Program-made: the position numbers and the translations under genes
Source of the DNA: an uncultured Prevotellaceae bacterium
Lineage (GTDB): Bacteria; Bacteroidota; Bacteroidia; Bacteroidales; Bacteroidaceae
Direction: 5' to 3'
Assembly: GCA_946404865.1 (NCBI GenBank)
Contig: CAMJFC010000007.1
Location: 1-64,000, forward strand
Length of the DNA: 64,000 bases
Part shown: positions 1 to 17,800 of the stretch, in pieces
How the letters are laid out: each line of letters begins with the position of its first letter
How positions within the stretch are numbered: position 1 is the first letter of the stretch
Notes under the pieces: generated by a model
The model's database searches: none
Told to the model about the DNA's origin: nothing
The model's input: the letters and a program-made list of their open reading frames with translations, nothing else

Positions 1-428
1 TTGCTGGATTAATCAAATTACAGATTAAAGGTGGCGCTGCGAATCCTTCACCTCCAGTGGGACCGGCTCTCGGTTCTAAGGGTATCAACATCATGGGATT
101 CTGCAAGGAATTCAACGCCAGAACACAGGATAAGGCTGGTAAGATCCTTCCTGTCGTTATCACCTATTATAACGACAAGTCTTTCAGCTTTGTCATCAAG
201 ACTCCTCCTGCAGCTGTGCAGCTCTTGGAGGCTGCCAAAGTGAAGGGCGGAAGCTCTGAGCCCAACCGTAAGAAAGTCGCTTCTGTGACTTGGGACCAGG
301 TGCGCGCTATCGCTGAGGATAAGATGACTGACCTCAACTGTTTCACCGTAGAGTCTGCTATGAAGCTGATTGCCGGCACAGCAAGAAGTATGGGTATCAC
401 TGTCAAAGGTGACTTCCCCGGTAAATAA
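1..428 (+). CDS. rplK: 50S ribosomal protein L11, 5'-truncated by window edge
   Basis: L11 builds the GTPase-associated centre of the large ribosomal subunit together with 23S rRNA. The frame is open from base 3 and reads [20 protein letters not shown], the classic L11 N-terminus, so only about five codons including the ATG lie outside the window. The Pro-rich N-terminal linker and the C-terminal RNA-binding domain ([18 protein letters not shown]) are both intact, and the gene ends in TAA. It is followed after 21 bases by rplA, the usual rplK-rplA pairing. About 141 codons are visible, which fits the normal length of about 146. Confidence 0.97.
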   Translation, partial: AGLIKLQIKGGAANPSPPVGPALGSKGINIMGFCKEFNARTQDKAGKILPVVITYYNDKSFSFVIKTPPAAVQLLEAAKVKGGSSEPNRKKVASVTWDQVRAIAEDKMTDLNCFTVESAMKLIAGTARSMGITVKGDFPGK

Positions 429-449
429 ATCATAAACTTCAATTAAAAA

Positions 450-1142
450 ATGAGTAAACTGACAAAAAATCAAAAATCAGTAGCTGATAAGATTGAAGCA
501 GGGAAGGCTTATACTTTGCGTGAGGCTTGCGAACTGGTGAAGGAGATTACCACCACTAAGTTCGAGGCTTCCGTGGATATCGATGTGCGTCTGGGCGTTG
601 ACCCGCGTAAGGCCAACCAAATGGTGCGTGGCGTTGTGTCACTCCCCAATGGTACTGGTAAGGTCACGCGCGTGCTCGTGCTCTGCACACCCGATGCCGA
701 AGCTGCTGCCAAAGAAGCTGGTGCTGATTATGTTGGTCTCGATGAATATATCGAAAAGATCAAGGGTGGATGGACAGATGTTGATGTGATTATCACAATG
801 CCCTCATGCATGGGTAAGGTAGGTCCGCTGGGTCGTGTACTCGGTCCCCGTGGCTTGATGCCTAACCCCAAGAGTGGTACTGTGACCATGGACGTCGCTA
901 AGGCAGTGAAAGAAGTAAAACAAGGTAAGATTGACTTCAAGGTCGACAAAACAGGTATCATCCATACCTCTATCGGCAAAATCACGTTCACACCCGAACA
1001 GATGTATCAGAACGCTAAGGAGTTTATCGCTACTGTCATTAAACTGAAACCCGCTGCTGCTAAGGGTACATATATCAAGAGTATCTATCTTTCGAGTACG
1101 ATGAGCTTGGGTATCAAAGTTGACCCGAAGTCTGTTGAATAA
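450..1142 (+). CDS. rplA: 50S ribosomal protein L1
   Basis: L1 forms the mobile L1 stalk that helps release deacylated tRNA from the E site, and in many bacteria it represses its own rplKA mRNA. The 230-residue product has the expected length and carries the family signatures [20 protein letters not shown] near residue 42 and [18 protein letters not shown] near residue 128. The ATG lies 21 bases after the rplK stop and rplJ starts 20 bases downstream, so all three are probably co-transcribed. I did not detect an L1-binding mimic of 23S rRNA by eye. Confidence 0.98.
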   Translation: MSKLTKNQKSVADKIEAGKAYTLREACELVKEITTTKFEASVDIDVRLGVDPRKANQMVRGVVSLPNGTGKVTRVLVLCTPDAEAAAKEAGADYVGLDEYIEKIKGGWTDVDVIITMPSCMGKVGPLGRVLGPRGLMPNPKSGTVTMDVAKAVKEVKQGKIDFKVDKTGIIHTSIGKITFTPEQMYQNAKEFIATVIKLKPAAAKGTYIKSIYLSSTMSLGIKVDPKSVE

Positions 1143-1162
1143 TGCTAATGCACTAAGAAAAA

Positions 1163-1681
1163 ATGAAGAAAGAAGTAAAAGATACTATCATTGTAGAACT
1201 GGGCGAGAAACTGAAGCAGTATCCGCATTTCTACCTGGTCGATGTGACCGGACTGAATGCTGAGAACACTTCTAAACTCCGTCGTAAGTGCTTCAAGAGT
1301 AACATCAAAATGGTGGTTGTGAAGAACACCTTGCTCCACAAGGCGTTCGAAGCCTCCAACATTGATTTCTCACCCTTATATGGAGCCCTCAAAGGCAATA
1401 CGGCTGTACTCTTCACCGAGACAGCGAATGAACCTGCAAGAATGCTCAAGGAATACACCAAAGAGGGAATCCCCGCACTCAAGGCTGCATACGCTGAGGA
1501 AGGATTCTTCGTTGGTGCTGACAAACTGGAAGAACTTGCTTCTCTCAAGAGCAAGAACGAGGTTATCGCCGACATCGTGGCTCTGCTGCAATCGCCGGTC
1601 AAGAACGTGGTTTCTGCTCTCCAGTCAGGCGCAAACACTATCCATGGTGTGCTGAAGACTTTAGGCGAGCGTCCTGAGTAA
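1163..1681 (+). CDS. rplJ: 50S ribosomal protein L10
   Basis: L10 is the base of the L12 stalk: its N-terminal domain binds 23S rRNA beside L11 and its C-terminal helix carries L7/L12 dimers. The 172-residue product begins MKKEVKDTIIVELGEKL and contains the family core RRKCFKSNIKMVVVKNTLLHKA near residues 34-55. It sits 20 bases after rplA and 57 bases before rplL. In many bacteria the rplJ leader is the target of L10-L12 autoregulation. The short gap here leaves little room for such a leader, so any control would have to involve the rplA 3' end. Confidence 0.98.
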   Translation: MKKEVKDTIIVELGEKLKQYPHFYLVDVTGLNAENTSKLRRKCFKSNIKMVVVKNTLLHKAFEASNIDFSPLYGALKGNTAVLFTETANEPARMLKEYTKEGIPALKAAYAEEGFFVGADKLEELASLKSKNEVIADIVALLQSPVKNVVSALQSGANTIHGVLKTLGERPE

Positions 1682-1738
1682 TTCACTCAAAAGTCACAAA
1701 CATTAACATTACAAAACAATTAAATTTTTATAAATAAA

Positions 1739-2119
1739 ATGGCAGATATCAAAGTACTTGCTGAAGAATTGGTTAATTTGACAGTAAAAGAAGTTAACGA
1801 GTTGGCAAAAGTCCTCGAAGAGGAGTATGGAATCAAACCCGCTGCTGCAGCTGTCGCTGTGGCTGCCGGCCCCGCTGCCGGTGGCGCTGAAGCCGCTGCT
1901 GAAGAGAAGACCGAGTTCAACGTGGTCCTCGCAGAGATCGGTCCTAACAAACTGAAGGTCGTGAAGGCTGTGAAAGAGGCTTGCGGTCTGGGTCTGAAAG
2001 AGGCTAAAGACCTCGTCGACGGCGCTCCCTCAGTGCTCAAAGAGGGTCTCTCTAAGGCTGAGGCTGAGAACCTGCAGAAGGCTATCGAGGCTGAAGGCGC
2101 TAAGATCGAGCTGAAATAA
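1739..2119 (+). CDS. rplL: 50S ribosomal protein L7/L12
   Basis: L7/L12 is the multicopy acidic stalk protein that recruits translation GTPases. The 126-residue product shows the three expected parts: an N-terminal dimerisation helix (residues about 1-32), a flexible Ala/Gly-rich hinge (about 34-60), and a C-terminal factor-binding domain with [14 protein letters not shown] (about 83-96). It is followed by 135 untranslated bases before rpoB that contain two hairpins, the second of terminator form. That layout suggests partial termination, which would let L12 be made in excess over RNA polymerase. Confidence 0.98.
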   Translation: MADIKVLAEELVNLTVKEVNELAKVLEEEYGIKPAAAAVAVAAGPAAGGAEAAAEEKTEFNVVLAEIGPNKLKVVKAVKEACGLGLKEAKDLVDGAPSVLKEGLSKAEAENLQKAIEAEGAKIELK

Positions 2120-2137
2120 TACCGATTTCTCTCCGAG

Positions 2138-2159
2138 GGGCAGAGAGTTGTCTCTGCCC
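2138..2159 (+). other. Hairpin in the rplL-rpoB spacer
   Basis: A perfect 9-bp stem (GGGCAGAGA / TCTCTGCCC) with a GTTG loop lies 18 bases after the rplL stop. It has no following T-run, so it is not a typical intrinsic terminator. It could stabilise the rplL 3' end or be an RNase processing site, as occurs in other rplL-rpoB spacers. The structure is seen in the sequence; the role is inferred. Confidence 0.6.
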
Positions 2160-2177
2160 GCTGACTTGATAAAACAT

Positions 2178-2215
2178 GGTTAAGGATCTCACAGTCTGAG
2201 ATTCTTAACCTTTTT
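2178..2215 (+). terminator. Attenuator-like intrinsic terminator before rpoB
   Basis: A 14-bp stem (GGTTAAGGATCTCA pairing with TGAGATTCTTAACC, one G-U pair) closes a 5-base loop and is followed by TTTTT. It ends 39 bases before the rpoB start codon. Because rpoB has no clear promoter of its own between this hairpin and its ATG, some transcription must read through, so partial attenuation between ribosomal-protein and polymerase genes is the natural reading. Confidence 0.8.
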
Positions 2216-2254
2216 GTGTCTCAAACAGAAAACCATCAATTCCAAATATCGTAA

Positions 2255-6073
<3,819 letters not shown>

Positions 6074-6079
6074 TACAAC

Positions 6080-10393
<4,314 letters not shown>

Positions 10394-10395
10394 TC

Positions 10396-10433
10396 ATTAA
10401 GGGGAGCAAAAATTTTTGCTCCCCTTAATTTCT
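10396..10433 (+). terminator. rpoC operon terminator
   Basis: A perfect palindrome of 34 bases (ATTAAGGGGAGCAAAAA and its complement) starts two bases after the rpoC stop, followed by T-rich sequence. It has the strong GC centre and A/T flanks of an intrinsic terminator and would work on both strands. It separates the rpo operon from the DUF3467 gene downstream. Confidence 0.85.
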
Positions 10434-10513
10434 TGACTAAGTCAAATAGTCAAACTATTTATTCCGGTCACACTGACCACACAGATAATTATTCTTCAAT
10501 CATCAATATCATT

Positions 10514-10825
10514 ATGGACAATCAGAAACCACAAGGCAATCAGTTGCAGATAGAAGTGACCCCTGAAATGGCGCAGGGTGTCTATTCCAATTTCGCCATC
10601 ATCTCACACACCAGCTCAGAGTTTATCGTCGATTGTGCGCAGATGATGCCGGGCGTACCCAAGGCCATGGTGCGCAGTCGTGTCATCCTTGCCCCTGAGC
10701 ATGCCAAACGGCTTGCCATGGCATTACAGGAGAACATCGTGAAGTACGAGCAGGAGTTCGGCCGCATCGAACTGCCCAACCGTCAGCCCCGCACCATCAA
10801 TCCCTTCGGGAAAGGAGAAGCATAA
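10514..10825 (+). CDS. DUF3467 family protein
   Basis: A 103-residue soluble protein of the DUF3467 family (Pfam PF11950). The function of the family is not established. Hallmarks are EVTPEMAQGVYSNFAIISHT near the N-terminus, the central DCAQMMPG, and SRVILAPEHAKRLAMALQEN in the C-terminal half. I chose the internal ATG at 10514 (MDNQKPQGNQ) because the upstream extension is low-complexity and unlike the family. A gene of this family next to rpoC is common in Bacteroidota. There is no signal peptide or membrane segment. A bidirectional terminator lies downstream. Confidence 0.9.
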   Translation: MDNQKPQGNQLQIEVTPEMAQGVYSNFAIISHTSSEFIVDCAQMMPGVPKAMVRSRVILAPEHAKRLAMALQENIVKYEQEFGRIELPNRQPRTINPFGKGEA

Positions 10826-10857
10826 GGGAGAATAGCGAGGGTAGAGGGAGGCTTATC

Positions 10858-10901
10858 AAAGAAACACCCCGTCTGGATCATCCAGACGGGGTGTTTCTTT
10901 T
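10858..10901. terminator. Bidirectional terminator
   Basis: A 17-bp perfect stem (GAAACACCCCGTCTGGA and its complement) with a 3-base TCA loop is flanked by an A-run on the left and a T-run on the right, so it can end transcription from both sides. It serves the DUF3467 gene on the plus strand and the small-protein gene on the minus strand, which converge here. Confidence 0.9.
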
Positions 10902-10926
10902 CACCTCATTTTATGTCTTCCTCCTT

Positions 10927-11124
10927 TTATCTCTCCCACACGTTCAGGTGGCGCAGGTTCTTGTTGTAGGCGTTGGTCTCTTCTTCGAAGATACTGTTCT
11001 CGTTGGCGAAACCGCCCTCGTCGCCCTCTTGGTTGTAAACAGAGATTTCGGGCATAATATCATTGCCATCGCAGAAACGCTCCGTCATGATGCGCTTGAC
11101 AGCGGGTTGAATATATTTTTTCAT
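10927..11124 (-). CDS. Small acidic YIxP...VW protein, copy 1
   Basis: A 65-residue protein starting MKKYIQPAVK and ending NLRHLNVWER. It is one of five small proteins here that share an N-terminal YIxP motif, an acidic middle (EGDEGGFANENSIFEEE) and a Trp near the C-terminus. It has no signal peptide, membrane segment or recognised domain. I took the internal ATG at 11124, not the upstream one, because it aligns with the other four family members. It lies 66 bases downstream of the 1068-residue exported protein on the same strand and ends just before the shared terminator. Its function is unknown. Confidence 0.85.
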   Translation of the reverse strand: MKKYIQPAVKRIMTERFCDGNDIMPEISVYNQEGDEGGFANENSIFEEETNAYNKNLRHLNVWER

Positions 11125-11145
11125 AATTGTGATAGCTTTTTTATC

Positions 11146-11177
11146 CATCCTCCACCCTGTGGGCAGGGTGGGGGATG
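11146..11177 (-). other. Hairpin between large protein and small protein 1
   Basis: A 13-bp stem with one mismatch (CATCCTCCACCCT / AGGGTGGGGGATG) lies in the 66-base gap between the large exported protein and the small protein. There is no T-run on the minus strand after it, so it may be an mRNA stability element or a weak barrier that sets the ratio of the two products. The role is inferred. Confidence 0.5.
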
Positions 11178-11190
11178 ATAGGGTTATTAT

Positions 11191-14100
11191 TTACTTGCGG
11201 ATTTGTTTCTTGCCGTTGATGATGACCACGCCCTTGTATTGCTTGTTCACCTTCTGGCCGTTGAGGTTGTAGATGGCATCGTTAGTGCCGTTCTCCGTAT
11301 TCTCGAGAGCGTTGATGGCGTTCACATCGAAGAGCTCGAATCCGACTGCTTCGGCAGCCTCATTCTCAGAGAGTGCGAGGAAAGCCTTGTGGGCACCCAG
11401 CGTGAAGGGAGCGCCGTTGGCAGCACCATAGTAGAATCCGGGAACACCGTCCTTAGCACCGAGCCAGTAATACTTAAACACAGCTGTGGGGATTTCCACT
11501 GAGCCTTCTTCGTCAAGACCTTTCAGACGGTTGTCAGCGTCTTTCTCCGACTCCGCCTTTTTAGCCTCGGTCAGTGTATAGGTTGCACTGGCCTCACCCT
11601 TCAATACTACAGCCTCATCGGCGGGGATAGAAGAGCCGGCAGCGTAGGTCACATTGGGTCTCACTTTCTTGGTGGCTGCATCGTAGGTGTAGGTGGCTGC
11701 AGACAGTCCTTCGGGCAGCAAGAATGCCTTGTCGCTCCAATAGAAGGTTCCCAGGCCATATTTGCTCAGCGTCACGTCGTAGGTGAACTCTTCCTCTGTC
11801 ACCTTGCGGTAGATACGTGGCATGTTCTTGATTGACGATGACTCAGCATAGCAGGCAAACACCGGATTGCCGTTGTTGGTGTTGAAGCGCATGTGGTTGC
11901 GTGTGTTGCTGCCTTGGAACACGATGGTGGCCTCGCCGTTCTCATCATCGATGTCAATGGTAGCATAAGCGTTGTCGTCTGCCTCTGCCTCGGTTCTGAG
12001 CCAGTTGCTGCTACTGTTGGCGGCATAGATATAACCGCTACCTGTATAGAAGGCGAAGCCCAGTTCACCCTCTTCCAATGTGAAGATCTGAATATCGCTG
12101 CCCGGGATGATGGTGCCGTCGTCCTCAATCTCCACGGCATTGGCAGCACGGTTGTTGGCGTTCTGCGTGGTGCTCATGGCGAAGAAGTTCTCTTCGTCGG
12201 CCGTACCCACGATGATAATCTCGTCTTCAGCAGCTAAGGTTCTCACGTCGGTCACCAACTCATACTTGTCTGTGCCTGCAATCACTTGCTCTTTCACCAC
12301 GAGTAAATAGCTGGCAGAACCCTCGTTGTAGGCTTCGTCGCCGGCAAACTCTGCAATGATGGTGGTCTGTCCGGCTGCCTGCAGTTCGACGTTGCCTTCT
12401 TCATCGATTGTGGCTACGCTGGTATTAGTGGAGCGGTAGGTCACATCCAGGTCATTGGGGTTGTTCAGCGCGGGGAAGTCATTCTCCTCGCCGATGGTAG
12501 CGGTGAAGTTCTCTACGTCGTAGCTCAGGTTGGCATCCTCTTTCACAACAGGCTCGCCTGCCACGATGCTCACATTCTTGATTTCCCATCCGCCGTAGCT
12601 GGTTTCAGTGCTGGTGTATTGGTATCCAATTTGGAAGGTCTTGCCGGCATAGTCAGACAAATCAACAGTTACCTCGGAGAATGTGGTCCATTTGGTTCCG
12701 GTAAAGGCTTCCGGGTATTCAATTGCGAGCTGTTCCCAGTCGCCGCCTGCTTCTCTCACCCAAAGTGTAGCTTCTTCGGAAGGTGTGGTGAAGAAGCGGC
12801 CTTGGTGCTCGAAGGTCAGTGTAATGGCTTCAGTCACATCTTCAGCGTCAACCAGAGGTGATACGAGCCATGAGGTGACATTCTTCTTCGAAGCCACAGC
12901 CCCGTAGCTGTTGAAGTTCCAACAGGCGTCGCCTTCAACCACGAATTTGCCTTGGTCACTGACCAGCGACTCCTCGTAAGGCAGTGTCACCGTCACATAG
13001 TCGGGTGAGTCGGGGTTGACGGTATAGTTCACTGTCACGACATTGCTATCGAGTGAGGGGTCGAGCGTATTCCTACCGCAGACAATCAGTTCGCTGTCCT
13101 CGGTAATGGTCACCGTGGCAGATTGCACGTTGTTGTCAAACACGTATTGATCGCCGTTGAGGGTATAGAAGTAGAGGTCCCACTCATCGTTGGCGGTGAT
13201 GGTCACTTCGGTGTTCTTGTCCACCTCACCCGGTTCAGGCGAGAAGGTGGGGTTGAATTCGGTCGTCACCACGGGAGGTGCCTCTCCCACGGTGTAGGTC
13301 ACATCCACGGTCTGAACACGTATATGTCCGTTGCCGCTTGCTGCGGTGAAGGTCACGCTGCCGGCCTCGCCGGTCCATGTGTCGCCATCCATATCACCTA
13401 TGTTGGCAGAGAATGGCTTGCTGCCGTTGTCACCGCTGCCGCGTGTAATGACGATTTTGGTGATGGTGGCCGCAGTGCCGGTGGCAGGTGCCACGGTCAT
13501 TGTGCCGTCGCCATACACGCGCACGGCATCGCCAGTGGTGTAATATTTTCCGCTACTGAAACTCAGTGTCATTTCACCATTGTCGCTGGTCACGGAAGCC
13601 ACATCTTGAGCGTTTTCATATCCTTGTTTGGCTGCAGTGAGCACGAACGTGGCCTCAGGCTTTTCCTCTGCCACGGTATATTGCGCTTCCGTTGCGGCTG
13701 TTGACTCGTCAAGCGTGTTGTAGCCGTACACAGTGATTGTGCAGGACTCTGTGAGGGTCACAGTCGCAGTTTTCCCATTGACTTCGATAGCAGTCTCATC
13801 CGGTAGATCGAGAAGATAGGAACTGATGATCCACTCGTCGTTGGCAGTGATGGTCACCGCAGTACCTGCCTCTACCTCGCTAGGTTCAGGCGAGAATGTG
13901 GGCATGAACTCGGTGGTCTCCACTGTCGGCTCAGGGCAGCCATCGGTGTTGTAAGTCACCGTGACCTTGGCGATGCGTACATGCCCTGTAGTTCCATCGG
14001 CTGTGAACGTGATGTTACCGCCATTAGAGCAGCCCTCCCACGTGTCGCCGGTCATTTTGCCAGTGCTGGCAATCAATGCTTTACCGCTGTCACCAGAACC

Positions 14101-14397
14101 CCTTTCGAAAACCACCTTGGTGATATAAATGGTCGATTCGGCTGTCGGGGTGATGGTCAGGGTGTTGCCGCCATACAAACGTACGGCATCGCCTGTGCTG
14201 TAATACTTAGGGGCATTGCTGCTGTTTGCTCCTTGATCAAATGTCAGTGTCATACTCGTACCTTCGACGCTTTCCACCACTTCACTACTGGCAATGCCTA
14301 AATCGGATGTGAGTGTGAAAACCTCGTCGGTTGCCCATGTCGGACCTGCTACTGCCATGAGTAGCAGCATCCATAGAAATCGTAGATTTTTCATCAT
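11191..14397 (-). CDS. Large exported choice-of-anchor J / Ig-like modular protein
   Basis: A 1068-residue exported protein. The N-terminus MMKNLRFLWMLLLMAVAGPTWA is a signal peptide cut before TDE. Residues about 27-245 and 250-465 are an internal duplication: both copies contain a TGDAVR(L/V)YG block, a GSGD block and an (M/N)PTFSPEP(S/G)EV junction followed by VTITANDEW. A choice-of-anchor J/jelly-roll module follows (about 475-620, WNFNSYGAV, WLVSPLVD, GGWEIKNVSI), then a Big_2-like Ig domain (SVATIDEEGNV). The end, IYNLNGQKV...GVVIINGKKQIRK, is a short tail resembling the last strands of a T9SS sorting domain. The small protein gene lies directly downstream. A surface adhesin or glycan-binding role is inferred. 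Confidence 0.9.
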   Translation of the reverse strand: MMKNLRFLWMLLLMAVAGPTWATDEVFTLTSDLGIASSEVVESVEGTSMTLTFDQGANSSNAPKYYSTGDAVRLYGGNTLTITPTAESTIYITKVVFERGSGDSGKALIASTGKMTGDTWEGCSNGGNITFTADGTTGHVRIAKVTVTYNTDGCPEPTVETTEFMPTFSPEPSEVEAGTAVTITANDEWIISSYLLDLPDETAIEVNGKTATVTLTESCTITVYGYNTLDESTAATEAQYTVAEEKPEATFVLTAAKQGYENAQDVASVTSDNGEMTLSFSSGKYYTTGDAVRVYGDGTMTVAPATGTAATITKIVITRGSGDNGSKPFSANIGDMDGDTWTGEAGSVTFTAASGNGHIRVQTVDVTYTVGEAPPVVTTEFNPTFSPEPGEVDKNTEVTITANDEWDLYFYTLNGDQYVFDNNVQSATVTITEDSELIVCGRNTLDPSLDSNVVTVNYTVNPDSPDYVTVTLPYEESLVSDQGKFVVEGDACWNFNSYGAVASKKNVTSWLVSPLVDAEDVTEAITLTFEHQGRFFTTPSEEATLWVREAGGDWEQLAIEYPEAFTGTKWTTFSEVTVDLSDYAGKTFQIGYQYTSTETSYGGWEIKNVSIVAGEPVVKEDANLSYDVENFTATIGEENDFPALNNPNDLDVTYRSTNTSVATIDEEGNVELQAAGQTTIIAEFAGDEAYNEGSASYLLVVKEQVIAGTDKYELVTDVRTLAAEDEIIIVGTADEENFFAMSTTQNANNRAANAVEIEDDGTIIPGSDIQIFTLEEGELGFAFYTGSGYIYAANSSSNWLRTEAEADDNAYATIDIDDENGEATIVFQGSNTRNHMRFNTNNGNPVFACYAESSSIKNMPRIYRKVTEEEFTYDVTLSKYGLGTFYWSDKAFLLPEGLSAATYTYDAATKKVRPNVTYAAGSSIPADEAVVLKGEASATYTLTEAKKAESEKDADNRLKGLDEEGSVEIPTAVFKYYWLGAKDGVPGFYYGAANGAPFTLGAHKAFLALSENEAAEAVGFELFDVNAINALENTENGTNDAIYNLNGQKVNKQYKGVVIINGKKQIRK

Positions 14398-14467
14398 AAG
14401 TTAGTATTTATTAAAGTTAAACGTTTGGATATTCTTGTTAGTAGTACGTTCTTCACCATACAAAGTG

Positions 14468-14498
14468 CAAAGATATGGTTTTTTATTGTAACCACCAA
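14468..14498 (-). promoter_or_regulatory. Promoter for the 1068-residue protein
   Basis: On the minus strand this reads TTG, then 20 bases, then TATCTTTG, matching the Bacteroidota -33/-7 pattern (TTTG / TAnnTTTG) with a partial -33 box. It lies about 70 bases upstream of the start codon. Confidence 0.65.
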
Positions 14499-14711
14499 GT
14501 TTTTTCACCTATTTATTTTTTATTTGTAGTTTCAAATCATATTCTGAAAAGGGGGTGTTTCGCCCTGGTCCCGCCCCTTACCTCCCATTGGCTGCATATC
14601 TCTTGCCCCTTGCCCCCGCCCCTTGCCCCCTTTAAATCCGCCATTTTTTTATAAATACGGCAAATTGTCAGAAATGAAATGGCATAATTTTCATATTTAA
14701 GGTAGTTGTAG

Positions 14712-14719
14712 TAATTTTG
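14712..14719 (+). promoter_or_regulatory. Promoter -7 box for the 1047-residue protein
   Basis: TAATTTTG matches the Bacteroidota -7 consensus TAnnTTTG. No good TTTG is seen at the -33 position. It lies 98 bases upstream of the chosen ATG, which supports starting translation at 14818 and not further upstream. Confidence 0.6.
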
Positions 14720-14817
14720 CGCCACTTATGGGGTTAATAGTACCCGAGCGTCTGAAAAAACTTATATTTTCGCGTGAAATAATTTCAATTACAATCAAAA
14801 TAACAAAAACAACATTT

Positions 14818-17800
14818 ATGAGAAAATTTTATCTGTTATTTGCACTCATGCTCTTAATGACGGGTGTGACGCAAGTGAAAGCGGAAACGCTGACCGCCAC
14901 ATTCGACAAGAATGTGGGGCTTCCTGAAGGATGGAGTCTCGTTGGTGATGTGACGAACGATGACACCCGCGCAAGGTCTGGTTATGGACTGTGGACTTCT
15001 TCTAAGTCAACCACAGCCAATTACGTCATCACAGAAGCCGTGGAGGGCACTTTCGAGTTCTATGCGAGAGCATACAACAAGAGTTATGCCAGCACGGTGG
15101 TCGTTTATGAATACACAGGAAGCGGACTGGGCGAACAACTCTACACCACCGGTTCGATGTATACTTCTTCCACTCCGACGTGGAGCAAATACAGCTTCAA
15201 TGTGGCCAATGGCACTCAGCTGGCTATCGTGCTCAACTATGCCGCTATTGATGACGTGACTTATACTCAATATCAGCAGTCTGAAAATGCTGAACTCGCA
15301 GTTGAAGGTTATGCTTGTGGCGACACCTATGACTTTGGTCATGTGGCTGCCGGAACGACTAAAACCTTCACGCTCAACAACCGCGGTTTAGCCGACCTCA
15401 ATATTTCTTCTATCGAAGTGACTGGCGGCTTCACAATCACAGAGGGCGCAAACCTCACTACGATTGCCGGTTCTGGTTCTGCTACTCTGACCGTAGCTAC
15501 TCCTGATGAGGATGCCACCGGTGATCTGACCATCACATCTGATGACGCCAACAGCCCTTATGTCATCAGCCTGACCAGTACCTACAAGGCTCCGGCTCCC
15601 ATCATGAGCTTGGACATGACTACTGTTGCTTTCGGTAAAGTGACCGCTGATGCTGAGCAGGTCATCACCGTCAGCAATACCGGCGATGCTGAACTCACAG
15701 CAACCATCGCATCTGACAATGCCGACTTCACCGTGGCTCCCGCATCTGTGACTGTGGCAGAGGGTGCTACCGCTACCTTCACCGTCACCTATGCCTACGA
15801 TGCTGAAGCCTACGGACCCCACGCCGCTACCATCACGGTCACTCCTAATGCTGGCGAGGCACAGACAATCGCTGTTTCTGCTATCGTGCAGGATCCCAAC
15901 GTGTGGACAGAGGATTTCGAAGGCAACGCACTGCCTGAGGGTTGGACTGCCGATGCCAACTGGTCGTTCAGCGACGGTGTGGCTCATGGTAAGTATGCTT
16001 ATGGTAGCACCAAGTATTACCTCACTACTCCTGCGCTGACGGTTGTAGCTGGCGACGAGTTGACTTTCAACTACAAACGCGACTATGACAAGATGATTAT
16101 CGAATATAAGAAGGATGGCGGCGAATGGACTCAACTGTATGCTGACGCATCTTATACGTCCGACAGCGATTGGCAGACCTACACGATTTCCGGATTGGAA
16201 GCAGGTTCTTATCAGTTCCGTTTTGTCAATGGTGATTATGACCTTGACAATTTCGAAGGATTCAAACTGGACAACAATGCTCCTGCCATGGAGGTGACCC
16301 CGGCAGAAAATGCTGATTTCGGCAAAGTGACCGCTGTTGTGTCTAAGACTTATACCGTGGCCAACACCGGTACGGGTGAAATGGTTGTCAATATCGCATC
16401 CGACAATGAAGTGTTCGTGGTGGAACCCGCTACGCTTACCGTTACGGATGAACCGCAGACTTTCACTGTGACTTTCAACTATACTGAAGGTAACTATGGC
16501 AACTTCGGTGCCACCATCACCGTTACTCCGACTTATAATGAGACCGCTGCTGTGACTATCGAAGCTTCTGCTACAGCGAAAGACCCGAACGTGTGGGAAG
16601 AAGACTTCGAAATCGGAGAGTTCGCAACTGGTTGGGATAATGAAGGCGGCTGGAAAGTTTCTACACCTACTGCATCTGGAAGTAATGGAACGATGATGGC
16701 TACTATCAGCTCTTATAACAATCCGAAGGCTCTGACTACCCCGTATCTTGAGGCAAAAGCTGGTGACCAGTTGTCTTTCTACATTGGTATGCAGTATGAT
16801 GATGAACCCCTTACCATCGAATATACGAACGACGACCGTGCTACATGGAACACCATCGAAGAGGGTGTTGCCAGTTATACTGCTTCTGGAACGATTACGT
16901 TCACAGCTCCTGCTGATGGAAATTATTACCTCCGTTTCACAGGCACATACGCTATGCTTGACAACTTCTATGGTTTCAAACCCGTTACAAAAGACCACGA
17001 TATCGCTGTCTCTTCTTACGTCATCCCCGCTACTTTCAACCAGTATGTGGAGACCGAGGTGAGTGTGACGCTTAAGGAACTGGCTGGCAAGGACGAGACC
17101 GTCAGCGTGATGTTTGCCGTGGGTGAGATTGGCTATGGCACCGAGGAGATTCAACTGGCTGCCGGCGAAGAGAAGACCGTCACTATCCCCGTCACTTTCG
17201 AGGATGCTGGCGTTACAGGTCCTGCTTCCTTCTTGATGCAAATTCTTGAGGACGGTCCTTCGTTCAATTCCGACGAGGTGGAAATCAGCGTCGTGCCCGC
17301 ACCCGCTCTTGACGAGACTGTTGGCACATTAGACGACTTCACCAACTTCGGAAGTTATCCTGTCGTGGTGCTCAACTACATGCTGAAAGCTGGCTGGAAC
17401 ACCATCATTCTGCCCTTCGCTGTTAGCGACCTCACCGTCTTTGGTGAGAATGCCAAGGCTTATGAGTTCAGCGGCTATACCGACGGAGCGATGAACTTCA
17501 ACAGCGTCACTTCACTCAATGCACAGACTCCCTATGTGCTCTATGCTACTGAGGCAATGAGCCAGGTTGTCTTCAACGATGTGACCAACTTCCGAACCAG
17601 CGATTCAGCCGAAGACTTGAAAGTGTCCATCAACGGTGCAACCTTCCAGGGAACTTACGTGCCCGTGGAGGCTCCCAACATGGCTGGCAAGTATGGTGTC
17701 GTGCCTACTACCGGACGCATCGCCAAGGGTGGAAGCAATGCATCTATCAAAGGCTTCCGTGCTTTCTTCGAACTGCCCGAAGGTGCTCAGGCTCCCGTGG

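Larger units (their letters stand above)
14398..14817. other. Divergent intergenic region with two promoters
   Basis: These 420 bases separate two divergent large surface-protein genes. They contain a leftward promoter near 14468 and a rightward promoter near 14712. Between them, about 14575-14630, is a stretch of CCCCTTGCCCC-type repeats that also appears near 27410-27445 and 27605-27625. A 62-codon frame on the minus strand here is made of this repeat and is not supported as a gene. Confidence 0.6.

Noticed and set aside
10891..11178. 95-codon plus-strand open frame opposite small protein 1
   Set aside because: Starts inside the bidirectional terminator; the minus-strand gene fits the five-member family.
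14537..14725. 62-codon open frame on the minus strand
   Set aside because: Covers CCCCTTGCCCC repeat DNA and a promoter; no homology features.
15388..17241. 617-codon minus-strand open frame opposite the 1047-residue surface protein
   Set aside because: Very Ser/His/Arg-rich with no domain; the plus-strand gene has signal peptide, modules and promoter.
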